Positions 16,278-25,074 of a stretch of DNA of 40,724 bases are shown here, piece after piece. The DNA comes from Mariprofundaceae bacterium (lineage in GTDB: Bacteria > Pseudomonadota > Zetaproteobacteria > Mariprofundales > Mariprofundaceae). Numbering within the stretch: position 1 is the first letter of the stretch; the number at the start of each line of letters is the position of its first letter. The translations under genes were made by a program, and so were the position numbers. The notes under the pieces are model-generated. The model had not been told where the DNA came from and did not search any database. It saw only the letters and a program-made list of their open reading frames with translations. The stretch spans positions 1-40,724 of the forward strand of contig JAUZQQ010000019.1 in NCBI GenBank assembly GCA_030950905.1, read 5' to 3'.

Positions 16278-16826
16278 ATGCATACATTAATCATTTACCA
16301 CTCTGATTACGATCACACCACGCAGATTGCCAAAGCCATTAAAGCGGGTGTTTTGGCCGCAGGTAATGACGCGGATGTGGTGAAACATGAATTGGTTGGT
16401 GACTTCAATATTGATGATTTAAAACATGCTGATGTTATTATCTTTGGTGCGCCTGTTCACATGGGTTCGATGGCATGGCAAATGAAAAAACTTCTTGATG
16501 CCACCGCGAATTTGTGGATGGAAGCTGCATTAGAAGGAAAAGTAGCAGCGGCTTTTGTTACCTGTGGTGGTTTTGGTGGTGCTGGTGGTGGTGCTGAACA
16601 TAGTTTGATAGGCTTGCATTCTCATGCCTTGGAGCATGGGATGCTGGTCATTGGGTTCCCTAAAACATTGCCTGGTTTTTCCGATGCAGGTTTGCAATGG
16701 GGTCTTTGTGTGCGCACGGGCAACCATGAAGGTATGCCAACAGCCATTAACGATAGACAATTATTGGCTGCCCGCAGTTATGGCTCACATGTAAGAGAAA
16801 CAGCGGGTCGTATATTGCGTGACTGA
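16278..16826 (+). CDS. Flavodoxin-family protein
   Basis: 182 aa. [21 protein letters not shown] is the FMN-phosphate-binding loop. [22 protein letters not shown] and [18 protein letters not shown] follow the WrbA/NAD(P)H:quinone-oxidoreductase pattern. It should be a soluble FMN redox protein that handles quinones or similar acceptors. It is followed almost directly by the YgiQ gene, whose ATG starts one base after this stop, which suggests coupled expression. Confidence 0.88.
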   Translation: MHTLIIYHSDYDHTTQIAKAIKAGVLAAGNDADVVKHELVGDFNIDDLKHADVIIFGAPVHMGSMAWQMKKLLDATANLWMEAALEGKVAAAFVTCGGFGGAGGGAEHSLIGLHSHALEHGMLVIGFPKTLPGFSDAGLQWGLCVRTGNHEGMPTAINDRQLLAARSYGSHVRETAGRILRD

Positions 16827-16827
16827 A

Positions 16828-18846
16828 ATGCAATCACCCATGTATGGACCGCTTTCTTTACCTGTGGAAAATCCACAACATGCCATACAATTACCAACCT
16901 CACGCCAAGCAATGGATTGTTTGGGCTGGAATCAATGCGATATTATTATTGTTACCGGTGATGCTTATGTGGATCACCCCAGTTTTGGCATGGCAGTGAT
17001 TGGGCGCGTCTTGCAAGCACAAGGGTTTCGTGTTGGTATTATTGCACAACCTGACTGGCGTTCGCCTGACGACTTTCGGGTGCTTGGTGCACCGCGATTG
17101 TTTTGGGGCGTAACCTCAGGCAATATGGATTCCATGGTCAATCGTTATACATCAGAACGGCGCACCCGGTCTGATGATGCTTATACACCGAAAAAAGCAG
17201 CGGGGAAACGTCCCGACCGTGCAGTAACCGTGTATGGCCAGCGTTGCCGCGAAGCATTTAAAGGTATCCCTGTGGTGCTGGGTGGTATTGAAGCCAGCTT
17301 GCGGCGTGTCGCGCACTATGACTATTGGTCAGACCGTGTTCGCCGCTCTGTATTGATGGATGCCAAAGCAGATATTTTGGTTTATGGAAATGGTGAACGG
17401 CAGGTCGTAGAAATTGCCCATCGCTTGGCCGCAGGTGAGCATATTCGCGCCATAAAATATATTCGTGGCACAGTTGTAATGTGTTCGGGTACGCCCGAAG
17501 ATTGGTTGGAAGTTGATGCGAAAAACATCGACGAAAGCCACGCTGTACCAACAAAAACAAAACATACACGCCATGTATTGCGCATGCCATCGTATGAAAC
17601 CATCGCCGATGACCCTGTACTGTATGCACATGCTTCACGTTTATTGCACTTAGAAACCAACCCAAATAACGCCCGTGCCTTGATTCAACAACACGCCATG
17701 CGTCATGTTTGGGTCAATCCCCCTGCTTTTCCACTGAGCACGGCCGAACTTGATGCCGTGTTTGATTTACCTTATTCCCGTGTACCCCATGTACAATACG
17801 GCTCGCCCAAAGAGGCGGATATTCCCGCTTACGATATGATCAAACACTCGGTAAATATTATGCGTGGTTGTTTTGGTGGTTGTACGTTTTGTTCTATTAC
17901 CGAACACGAAGGACGGATTATTCAAAACCGTTCAGAAGATTCTATTGCCCGAGAAGTTACAGCCATCGCAAAACTTTCGCCGCAATTCACAGGAACCATC
18001 TCTGACCTTGGTGGCCCCACAGCAAATATGTACCGTTTGGGTTGTGATTCGCCCACAGTTCAAGCGGCCTGCCGTAAGCCTTCATGTATTTTTCCTGAAA
18101 TTTGCAGCCATTTAAATACCGATCATCAACCACTCATTCGTCTTTACCGCCGTATTCGTAAGATGAGAGGGATAAAACGTATCTTGATTGCATCAGGTGT
18201 GCGTTATGATTTGGCAGTACTATCGCCCGACTATGTGCGTGAATTGGTCACCCATCATGTCGGTGGTTATTTAAAAATCGCCCCAGAACATACCGAGTCA
18301 GCACCGTTAAATAAAATGATGAAGCCTGATATGTCCAGCTATTACACTTTTAAGCGAATGTTTGAGCGTTTTTCTCAACAGGCGAAAAAAAAGCAATACC
18401 TTATTCCATATTTTATTGCAGCACACCCTGCAAGCCGTGATGAAGATATGTTGCAATTGGCATTGTGGTTAAAAAAGCACGACTATAAAGCAGATCAAGT
18501 ACAAGCCTTTTTACCATCGCCCATGTCCACCGCTACCGCGATGTACCATAGTGGTCGAAACCCTTTACGCCGGATCAGCCGTGTAAAAAAAGGTTACACT
18601 GAACAGGTATTTACTGCCAAAGGAAAAAAACAACGGGCGTTACAGAAGGCTTTTTTACGCTACCATGACCCTGCCAATTGGCCAGTATTACGCGAGGCTT
18701 TGCGGCTGATGGGGCGCAGTGATTTGATTGGTTCTTCCCCCCACCACCTTGTGCCAACAAACAATGAAAGCGATACTTTAACACAACGAAACCATCACCC
18801 TTTTCGCACCAATGATCGCCCTTTTCGTAAAAATCGTCGTCGATAA
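16828..18846 (+). CDS. YgiQ-family radical SAM protein
   Basis: 672 aa from ATG 16828; a GTG nine bases earlier is the track start. The N-terminal part ([24 protein letters not shown]) is the cobalamin-binding-like domain of the UPF0313/YgiQ family. The radical SAM core has [18 protein letters not shown], giving the Cx3Cx2C iron-sulfur ligands. The C-terminal part is basic (RKNRRR at the end). The length matches the family. The reaction of YgiQ proteins is not established. It lies between the flavodoxin gene, a conceivable electron donor, and bioD. Confidence 0.95.
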   Translation: MQSPMYGPLSLPVENPQHAIQLPTSRQAMDCLGWNQCDIIIVTGDAYVDHPSFGMAVIGRVLQAQGFRVGIIAQPDWRSPDDFRVLGAPRLFWGVTSGNMDSMVNRYTSERRTRSDDAYTPKKAAGKRPDRAVTVYGQRCREAFKGIPVVLGGIEASLRRVAHYDYWSDRVRRSVLMDAKADILVYGNGERQVVEIAHRLAAGEHIRAIKYIRGTVVMCSGTPEDWLEVDAKNIDESHAVPTKTKHTRHVLRMPSYETIADDPVLYAHASRLLHLETNPNNARALIQQHAMRHVWVNPPAFPLSTAELDAVFDLPYSRVPHVQYGSPKEADIPAYDMIKHSVNIMRGCFGGCTFCSITEHEGRIIQNRSEDSIAREVTAIAKLSPQFTGTISDLGGPTANMYRLGCDSPTVQAACRKPSCIFPEICSHLNTDHQPLIRLYRRIRKMRGIKRILIASGVRYDLAVLSPDYVRELVTHHVGGYLKIAPEHTESAPLNKMMKPDMSSYYTFKRMFERFSQQAKKKQYLIPYFIAAHPASRDEDMLQLALWLKKHDYKADQVQAFLPSPMSTATAMYHSGRNPLRRISRVKKGYTEQVFTAKGKKQRALQKAFLRYHDPANWPVLREALRLMGRSDLIGSSPHHLVPTNNESDTLTQRNHHPFRTNDRPFRKNRRR

Positions 18847-18849
18847 TTG

Positions 18850-19500
18850 ATGCGTTTGTTTGTGACTGCTGCTGATACCAATGCGGGTAAAACGTGGGCA
18901 AGCATCTATCTTATTCGGCGTTTGCAAGCGCAAGGTAAAAACGCACTGGCGATCAAGCCTATCGTTAGCGGCTATCAAAAAAATGATCCATCAGGTGATG
19001 TGCAACGCTTATTGGCAGCGCAAACTATGCACGATGTCGATGCCATCAATCGCTACCGTTTTACACAACCCGCCGCACCATCTATTGCGGCTGCCAGCGA
19101 GAGCAAACACATTAAGATGGTTACATTACTCACCTGGTGCGAGACAACATTGGCGAATATTGATCATGCTATCATTGAAGGGGTCGGCGGCATCATGGTT
19201 CCATTAAACCATGATAGCTTGGTGCTGGACTGGATGCAGGCATTAGCATTAACCCATATTTTACTGTGCGTAGAATGGAAGCTGGGCTGCATTAACCATG
19301 CGTTGCTCAGTGTCGCCGCTTTGCAAAGTCGAGGCATGACACCCGATTGGGTATTGCTTAATCAACGCCAGCCCATTCATGATTCCAGGCATGCCGCTGC
19401 CATGTGCCAAGAGATTTGTGACCGCTTGCCTAAAAAAACCCGCATACTGCAAGCGGGTGTGAACGAGGCAAGTGAACTTGATATTATTTTTCCAAGGTAG
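18850..19500 (+). CDS. bioD: Dethiobiotin synthetase (BioD)
   Basis: 216 aa from ATG 18850, 3 bases after the YgiQ stop. AADTNAGKTWAS is the P-loop (family form GTDTxVGKT), AIKPIVSG holds the substrate-binding Lys region, and EGVGGIMVPL is the conserved EGAGG-type motif. It closes the ureido ring of biotin using ATP and CO2. No other bio genes are present in the window. The P-loop starts with AAD rather than the common GTD, a small departure. Confidence 0.9.
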   Translation: MRLFVTAADTNAGKTWASIYLIRRLQAQGKNALAIKPIVSGYQKNDPSGDVQRLLAAQTMHDVDAINRYRFTQPAAPSIAAASESKHIKMVTLLTWCETTLANIDHAIIEGVGGIMVPLNHDSLVLDWMQALALTHILLCVEWKLGCINHALLSVAALQSRGMTPDWVLLNQRQPIHDSRHAAAMCQEICDRLPKKTRILQAGVNEASELDIIFPR

Positions 19501-19539
19501 CTTATAGTAGTAACCGCTGAATGTGAGTTGCCTGATTTT

Positions 19540-20067
19540 TTATCTGTTATTTATTAGACTTTCCAATTCCATATCCGTTAAGCCTGTGATTATTTTTATC
19601 GTTTCTACCTCCAATCCTAGCTCTAAAGATTTTAGAGCTATCTCTAACGCTTTTCTTTTTTCTCCCTCAATACTCCCTATAACATACGTAGCCTCATAAG
19701 CACTCGCTTGCTCGTGTAAGCTTTTTTGATAGTGGTTATAATCTAATCGTTCACTCTCTTCCATTTTTAAATAATCTAATGTTTGTTTGGCTTTTAATAA
19801 ACCTTTTGCTTTGGGATGATCTGAAATCTCTTCGTTTTTTAAGAAATTTATCCATTCATCTAAAGTATCTTTTGAATGATCATTAAAGTTTTTAATTTTG
19901 ATTAAGTAAAATTCTGGGTAAAGTTTTTCTACTTTCTCTGTTTTGTATAATTGTTTCTGTTTTTCATTGAGTTGCAATAAACTTTTGTTATGAAGTCCTA
20001 TAAAATTTGCTTTGTTTCTTAGTATTCTTTTGATTGCCCAATCGAAGCTTATTAATTTTCTTTGCAT
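19540..20067 (-). pseudogene. Rpn/PDDEXK-family gene with internal deletion
   Basis: 175 aa where the family is usually about 290. The start (KLISFDWAIKRILRNKANF) and the second half (LNEKQKQLYKTEKVEKLYPE, DTLDEWINFLKNEEI) are typical of this widespread family. They are joined directly at ANF-IGLHN. The missing middle is where the nuclease residues (D...ExQ) and core strands lie, so the product should be inactive. The reading frame is kept, so the deletion was in frame. The gene is clearly more AT-rich than its neighbours, suggesting recent transfer. It sits between bioD and the lpxB end of the superoperon. Confidence 0.8.
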
Positions 20068-20138
20068 TTTATTTTCTCCACTTCAAATTAACGCCAACGC
20101 TTTACTTGTATCTTTTCCATCTTAAAAAGGAAAGTCAA

Positions 20139-21332
20139 TCAAGCATTTTGTTCATTCACCTCCAGCATTTCATGGGCTATGCGTGAAAGCCCGATGGCTG
20201 GGTTTTGATGGCCCAGTTTTTGTTGCAATTGAACGAAAGCTTGACGCTGCTTTATTGCCTCTTTACTGTTTTTACGTAGCAATGGCTCAAGCAAAGCAAG
20301 AACATGATTGGGTGTTGCATACTCTTGGATGCATTCTGGCATTATAGGTTGATCGCCCAGTAAAATATTGGCCAGCCCAACGCATTGGGTGCCTACTAAT
20401 TTTCGCGCTAGCCATACGGTGATGGGCGTGTTTCGGTATACAAGAACAGTTGGAACATTCCACAATGCAAGCTCCAATGTGGCCGTTCCTGAGACTGCAA
20501 CGGCAGCATCGGCACGCATGGCATAACCTGCTTGCAATCGGTCAACCACCTTGACCCCTTCGGCAATCAATGGCGACAATTGTCCATCGGTAATACCAGG
20601 GGCGCGGCAAGTAACGATTTGTAAGTTTGGTATGCGTTGGCGCATTTCGCGTGATATTTCTGCCAACAGGCTTGCATGCCGCGAAAGTTCGCCATTGCGG
20701 CTGCCAGCAAGTATAGCAAGTACAGGGCCATCTTTATTTAAGCCAGCTTTTGTGCGTAATATTGTCTGCGACCAACCTTGTTGCCAACAGGCATAAGCAC
20801 TGGGGTTGCCCACATAAGACGCATCAATACCATGTTTGCCAAACCAATCGTGTTCAAACGGTAAAATGCTGGCAAGGCGGGTTTGTGCTTGTCGCAACTT
20901 GGCAATGCGCCAGCTTCCCCACGCCCAAAGTTTGGGGGCGATATAGTACAAAACAGGAATGCCAAGGGTGCAAAAATGCGCCCCAATGCGTGTATGAAAG
21001 CCAGGGAAATCAACCAATATAATCAAATCTGGTTGGTGTTTTTTTGCCCAGTCTAAAAGATCACGCGCAATACGGCGAATTCTTGGTAGTGCGCGCAATA
21101 CATCGCCAATTCCCATAACGTTGAGCGATTCCATGCGGGCAATTTCATCACAGCCTTCAGCGCGCATGGCAGGGCCTGCAACGGCTGAGATATGCATCGT
21201 TGGCGATTTTACACGCAATGCGTGAATAACCGCCGCTGCGTGCAAATCACCCGATGTTTCACCTGCGCAAATTAAAACATGATGGTCAATCAGGGGCTCT
21301 TGATTGTTTAAACAATCAAGGCTCAAAACCAT
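20139..21332 (-). CDS. lpxB: Lipid-A-disaccharide synthase
   Basis: 397 aa. ICAGETSGDLHAA is the LpxB N-terminal signature, with PDLIILVDFPGFH and AVAVSGTATLELAL further on. It joins UDP-2,3-diacylglucosamine to lipid X to form the lipid A disaccharide at the inner membrane. The ATG at 21332 overlaps the lpxI stop by 17 bases, inside a perfect palindrome. It is the last gene of the superoperon. Confidence 0.96.
   Translation of the reverse strand: MVLSLDCLNNQEPLIDHHVLICAGETSGDLHAAAVIHALRVKSPTMHISAVAGPAMRAEGCDEIARMESLNVMGIGDVLRALPRIRRIARDLLDWAKKHQPDLIILVDFPGFHTRIGAHFCTLGIPVLYYIAPKLWAWGSWRIAKLRQAQTRLASILPFEHDWFGKHGIDASYVGNPSAYACWQQGWSQTILRTKAGLNKDGPVLAILAGSRNGELSRHASLLAEISREMRQRIPNLQIVTCRAPGITDGQLSPLIAEGVKVVDRLQAGYAMRADAAVAVSGTATLELALWNVPTVLVYRNTPITVWLARKLVGTQCVGLANILLGDQPIMPECIQEYATPNHVLALLEPLLRKNSKEAIKQRQAFVQLQQKLGHQNPAIGLSRIAHEMLEVNEQNA
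21299..21320. repeat. Perfect 22-bp palindrome at the lpxI/lpxB junction
   Basis: CTTGATTGTTT is followed at once by its exact reverse complement, centred on TTTAAA. It lies in the first codons of lpxB and covers the last bases of lpxI. It could be a regulatory dyad or an mRNA hairpin affecting lpxB translation. Confidence 0.6.
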
Positions 21333-22170
21333 ATACCGTTATTTTTAATTTATTCGCCAATGCCGCCAATTTTTCGCGCTCAATTAATAATGTTACGCCT
21401 GCTTGTATGGCAATAGCAATACAGCCTGAGGCGTGCATATTATGCAAAGTATCAGGACCTATCGCTGGAACGTCAAACCGCAAATCTTGATTTGGCTTGG
21501 CAATTTTAATAACCACGGCCTTACCATTACCCAAAGCACCACCACGACGAATGGCTTCATCGGTTCCTTCAATGGCCTCCACCGCCAGTACCGCGCCTTG
21601 CTGTATGACAATGGTTTGACCAATATCCAAGGCAGCAATGCCATGGGCTTGCTCAATACCAAAGGGAAGATCATGCAAGGTTGCCTTGCTTGGTTTTGGG
21701 CCAAACAAGTGACCACCTCCAGCCAGCATATCACCAGCCAACGCTACTTGGGAGCAAACGCGAATGCCTGCTTCTTGCAATAAACGGGTGATTTCTAACA
21801 TCAGCGTATCATCTTTACGATTGGGTAGACTCAACAAAGATTTTAACGCCACCAGATCAGGGCGGAAGTTACGGAAAAGGTGAAGTTTGCGCACTTTCCC
21901 CGCCATGATGACTTCATCCACCTTGGCTTTTTGGAGTGCTTTGATCATGCTGCCTATTTGACCCACATGCAGCCATTGTACGCTATCTGCATATTGTTCA
22001 ATGGTTTTTGATGTTTCTTCTTTGGCTGCGATGGCATGCACGGTATAACCTTGGGCTTTTAACTGTGCGATGACTTCCAATGGAAACATGCCATAACCTG
22101 CAATCAAGCCAATCGCGGGGGCTGCATCAGTCACGGGAAGGGTTATCGCGTCGATGAAGTGTGGTTCCAC
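21316..22170 (-). CDS. lpxI: LpxI, UDP-2,3-diacylglucosamine pyrophosphatase
   Basis: 284 aa. AIGLIAGYGMFPLEVI is the N-terminal fold of the DUF1009/LpxI family. QDLRFDVPAIGPDT is the conserved C-terminal motif that contains the metal-site Asp. It hydrolyses UDP-diacylglucosamine to lipid X, the step done by LpxH in many gamma- and betaproteobacteria. The start is unclear: GTG 22170 overlaps lpxA by 44 bases, while GTG 22134 overlaps by 8 and gives a length nearer the family. Neither has a ribosome site. Its place between lpxA and lpxB fits the pathway. Confidence 0.94.
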   Translation of the reverse strand: MEPHFIDAITLPVTDAAPAIGLIAGYGMFPLEVIAQLKAQGYTVHAIAAKEETSKTIEQYADSVQWLHVGQIGSMIKALQKAKVDEVIMAGKVRKLHLFRNFRPDLVALKSLLSLPNRKDDTLMLEITRLLQEAGIRVCSQVALAGDMLAGGGHLFGPKPSKATLHDLPFGIEQAHGIAALDIGQTIVIQQGAVLAVEAIEGTDEAIRRGGALGNGKAVVIKIAKPNQDLRFDVPAIGPDTLHNMHASGCIAIAIQAGVTLLIEREKLAALANKLKITVYGFEP

Positions 22171-22939
22171 GCTTGGCTGTGGCTACAAAATCGATCAAGT
22201 GAAGTGCGTGTTCATCACTCTCTGCGCAAGCGCGTGCTTCTTGCAAGCGTTGCTGTATATCGCCCACAGTTTGCAACAATAAGCGATAAATATTTTTTAA
22301 TTTTCGTATTTGTTCGCGAGAAAGCCCATGACGCTTCAAGCCAACAAGGTTTAACCCTGCAAGTCCAGGGCGATAACCACCAGCCGTTAAACTGTATGGT
22401 GGAATATCTTTAACAATACCACTCATCCCACCAACCATCGACATGCGGCCAATCCGAAGAAATTGATGAATAGCTGACATGCCACCAATAATAGCATCAT
22501 CATCTATCAATACATGACCTGCCAATGTTGCACAGTTAGCCAACACAATACGATCACCAAGCAAGCAGTCATGGGCAATATGAACGTATGCCATCAACAA
22601 ATTGCCATCGCCAATACGGGTAAGCATGCCGCCACCTTCCGTACCCGTGTTAATGGTCACGTTTTCACGAATGGTATTATCATTGCCAATAACAATTTTT
22701 GATGCTTCGCCATGGTATTTAAGGTCTTGTGGCTCATGACCAATACTACAAAAGGGGAAAAAGCGATTTCGGCAACCGATATGGGTCAAACCACTGATTG
22801 CCACATGTGATATTAAACGGGTATCGTCACCGATACAAACATCCGCATCAACAGTGCAAAATGGGCCAATAGCAACACGCTCACCAAGTTCTACACCTGC
22901 CGCAAGCACGGCGGTTGGGTGTATGCTGGTGCATGTCAT
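22127..22939 (-). CDS. lpxA: UDP-N-acetylglucosamine acyltransferase
   Basis: 270 aa from the ATG at 22939, which shares ATGA with the fabZ stop. It has left-handed beta-helix hexapeptide repeats, beginning IHPTAVLAAGVELGERVAIGPFC. The catalytic-His region is MAYVHIAHDCLLGD. It starts lipid A synthesis by adding a 3-hydroxyacyl chain from ACP to UDP-GlcNAc. FabZ immediately upstream competes for the same acyl-ACP. Confidence 0.96.
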   Translation of the reverse strand: MTCTSIHPTAVLAAGVELGERVAIGPFCTVDADVCIGDDTRLISHVAISGLTHIGCRNRFFPFCSIGHEPQDLKYHGEASKIVIGNDNTIRENVTINTGTEGGGMLTRIGDGNLLMAYVHIAHDCLLGDRIVLANCATLAGHVLIDDDAIIGGMSAIHQFLRIGRMSMVGGMSGIVKDIPPYSLTAGGYRPGLAGLNLVGLKRHGLSREQIRKLKNIYRLLLQTVGDIQQRLQEARACAESDEHALHLIDFVATAKRGTTLHRRDNPSRD

Positions 22940-23379
22940 GCCTTCTCTTGTAACATCAATGTTGCCATTAATGTGCCAGAACAAACCAGTTTTTCATCGA
23001 CAAAGGCTTCACCCTTAAACTTCCACATCTGACCACGCCGGTGTAAACATGTTAATTGAAAGATGATTTGATCGCCAGGCCTTACAGGCTTGCGAAAGCG
23101 AATGCCATCAATGCCCGTAAAGTAAACCAAATAATCTTCATCTTTGGGGGCGGATTGAAAAGCAAGAATACCGCCCGCTTGTGCCATCGCCTCAACAATC
23201 AATACGCCAGGCATTACAGGAAACTCAGGGAAATGTCCCATGAAATGGGGTTCGTTTATGGTGACATTTTTTAAGGCGCGGATAGAAACACCCGCCTCAT
23301 AGGCTAAAATTTTATCGACCAACAAAAAGGGGTATCGATGGGGTAAATGTTTTAAAATATCATCAATTGATAATTCCAT
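22936..23379 (-). CDS. fabZ: (3R)-hydroxyacyl-ACP dehydratase
   Basis: 147 aa. LPHRYPFLLVDKI and HFMGHFPEFPVMPGVLIVEAMAQ carry the active-site His and the family signature, with the catalytic Glu in VEAMAQ. It dehydrates beta-hydroxyacyl-ACP in fatty acid synthesis. Sitting between lpxD and lpxA, it is in the usual Gram-negative order. Confidence 0.97.
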   Translation of the reverse strand: MELSIDDILKHLPHRYPFLLVDKILAYEAGVSIRALKNVTINEPHFMGHFPEFPVMPGVLIVEAMAQAGGILAFQSAPKDEDYLVYFTGIDGIRFRKPVRPGDQIIFQLTCLHRRGQMWKFKGEAFVDEKLVCSGTLMATLMLQEKA

Positions 23380-23448
23380 GGGGTACCTTTGGGTTCAAGT
23401 ATAGGGGCGGAAATGGTTGGGAATGCAGTGGTGAACAGTAGCAAGGTT

Positions 23449-24471
23449 TTAACCTGCTTTTTTAAACAACTCAGGCAGCCGATTAACCAAGGCTACGCCT
23501 TTTAACCACATACGATGGGGCATGGCAGGACTTCCACCGTACACACCCGTTGCATCCAGATTATTAATAACGCCGCTTTGCCCAGCGATTTTACAGCCAT
23601 CAGCAATACGCAAATGGCCTGCGATACCAACTTGCCCGCCGAGTTGACAGCCTTTACCGATATGGGATGACCCTGCAACACCTGCTTGGCTAACGATCAC
23701 GGTGCTGGCACCAATTTCAACACTGTGACCGAGTTGCACCAAATTATCAATTTTTACTTGGTGGTATACAATGGTATTTGCCAATGCACCACGGTCTATG
23801 CAGGTATTGGCACCAATTTCGACATCATCATGCAGTACAACACTACCCGTTTGCGGGATTTTAATATGCGATTTGCCATCCCATGCATAACCAAACCCAT
23901 CGGATCCGATCACTGCACCTGATTGTAAAATAACCCGCTTACCCAAAGTGCAACCATCACCAACAACCGAGCGAGCATGAAGAAGGCAGCCTTCTCCAAG
24001 ACTGCAATGATCACCAATGATCACCCCAGCGCCAATAATGCAAGCCCTGGCAATATATGTTCCTTGACCGATAACAGCCAGCGCATCAACATCAACATCA
24101 TCAGCCAAAACAGCGTCAGGGTGGATGATTGCAGAAGCATGACGCAAACCTGATGAAACGGGTTCAGGGTGAAAAAAACGTTGCACCATAGCAAAAGCAA
24201 GGTAGGGATCGCGACAAGGGATCAATAACGCAGAACAACTAAAAGATTTATTTTCCCATGCAGCATGGGTGGCAGCATCAACCAATACTGCGACAGCCTT
24301 GGTGGTGGAAAGTTCTTTTTTATAACGCTTGTTGGCAAGAAAAGAGACTTGCTTATTGCTTGCCGTTGCCAGCGTAGCAATACCATCCACCATGGTATGA
24401 TCAACAGAAGCAGCATTGGTACAACCAATCAATGCTGTTAATTGCGACAATGGAACCGTTTTTAAGGTCAC
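23449..24471 (-). CDS. lpxD: UDP-3-O-acyl-glucosamine N-acyltransferase
   Basis: 340 aa from a GTG at 24471, 4 bases after the skp stop. This start gives TLKTVPLSQLTALIG, the normal N-terminus; the track's extra 39 residues overlap skp. After the N-terminal uridine-binding domain, hexapeptide repeats start at IIHPDAVLADDV. Conserved segments include GSDGFGYA and CIDRGALANT, and the catalytic-His region is NLVQLGHSVEIG. It carries out the third step of lipid A synthesis. A 69-base gap separates it from fabZ. Confidence 0.95.
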   Translation of the reverse strand: MTLKTVPLSQLTALIGCTNAASVDHTMVDGIATLATASNKQVSFLANKRYKKELSTTKAVAVLVDAATHAAWENKSFSCSALLIPCRDPYLAFAMVQRFFHPEPVSSGLRHASAIIHPDAVLADDVDVDALAVIGQGTYIARACIIGAGVIIGDHCSLGEGCLLHARSVVGDGCTLGKRVILQSGAVIGSDGFGYAWDGKSHIKIPQTGSVVLHDDVEIGANTCIDRGALANTIVYHQVKIDNLVQLGHSVEIGASTVIVSQAGVAGSSHIGKGCQLGGQVGIAGHLRIADGCKIAGQSGVINNLDATGVYGGSPAMPHRMWLKGVALVNRLPELFKKAG

Positions 24472-24475
24472 GTAT

Positions 24476-25003
24476 TTATTTTTTCTTGTCCAGTATTTTG
24501 GTGATTTCTGGGGTAATATCGTATTTTGGATCCACGTAAAACATCGCCGATTTTTGCAATAACATATCGTAGTGTTTCTCTTTACCATAGGTGCGAACCA
24601 CTTTGTAAAAGTTCATAAGAATGCCTTCATCCAAAGCATTCTTTTTACTCAAAAGCTCTTCTTGTGCATCTTGTTGTTTGCGCGTAAAAGACTTGCGTAA
24701 TTCTTTTAATTTACCTTGTTTTTTGTTCAATCGATCAGGCGACATGGCCATGGATTGCCCCATGATATCACTTTCAACTTGATTGATTCTTTTGCGAAGC
24801 GAATCCAATTCTGCTTTTTTTTGTTCTTTTAATGCACGCACACGGGCGAATCCATTTTGGTACCGCTTGGTATTTTCAATGGCTGCTTTCAAATCAACAT
24901 AACCAATCGTTAATTCAGCCGCGTTGGCCGATGGTGTGATGATCATTGGTACCGCAAACACGAAGGCGACAGCAACAGCATTCAACAAAGTTTTTTTCAA
25001 CAT
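24476..25003 (-). CDS. skp: OmpH/Skp-family periplasmic chaperone
   Basis: 175 aa from ATG 25003, chosen because GTGGAGC lies upstream and MLKKTLLNAVAVAFVFAVP begins a signal peptide ending near ANA. IGYVDLKAAIENTKRYQ is the family start. Long charged helices follow (ALKEQKKAELDSLRKRINQV), forming the tentacles. It holds unfolded outer-membrane proteins on their way to BamA, which is encoded directly upstream. Confidence 0.92.
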   Translation of the reverse strand: MLKKTLLNAVAVAFVFAVPMIITPSANAAELTIGYVDLKAAIENTKRYQNGFARVRALKEQKKAELDSLRKRINQVESDIMGQSMAMSPDRLNKKQGKLKELRKSFTRKQQDAQEELLSKKNALDEGILMNFYKVVRTYGKEKHYDMLLQKSAMFYVDPKYDITPEITKILDKKK

Positions 25004-25074
25004 ACATGCTCCACTCAAAAACTGCCGTGATGATAGGCAAGCTTTTGTTCTTTTCAAGTTATCCAAGTAGTTTC

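Noticed and set aside
17258-17665. Several minus-strand ORFs antisense to the YgiQ gene
   Set aside because: Composition is typical of antisense frames (Cys/His/Trp-rich), while the plus strand has a conserved protein.
19501-19539. Terminator between bioD and the Rpn pseudogene
   Set aside because: No stable stem found before the T-rich stretch.
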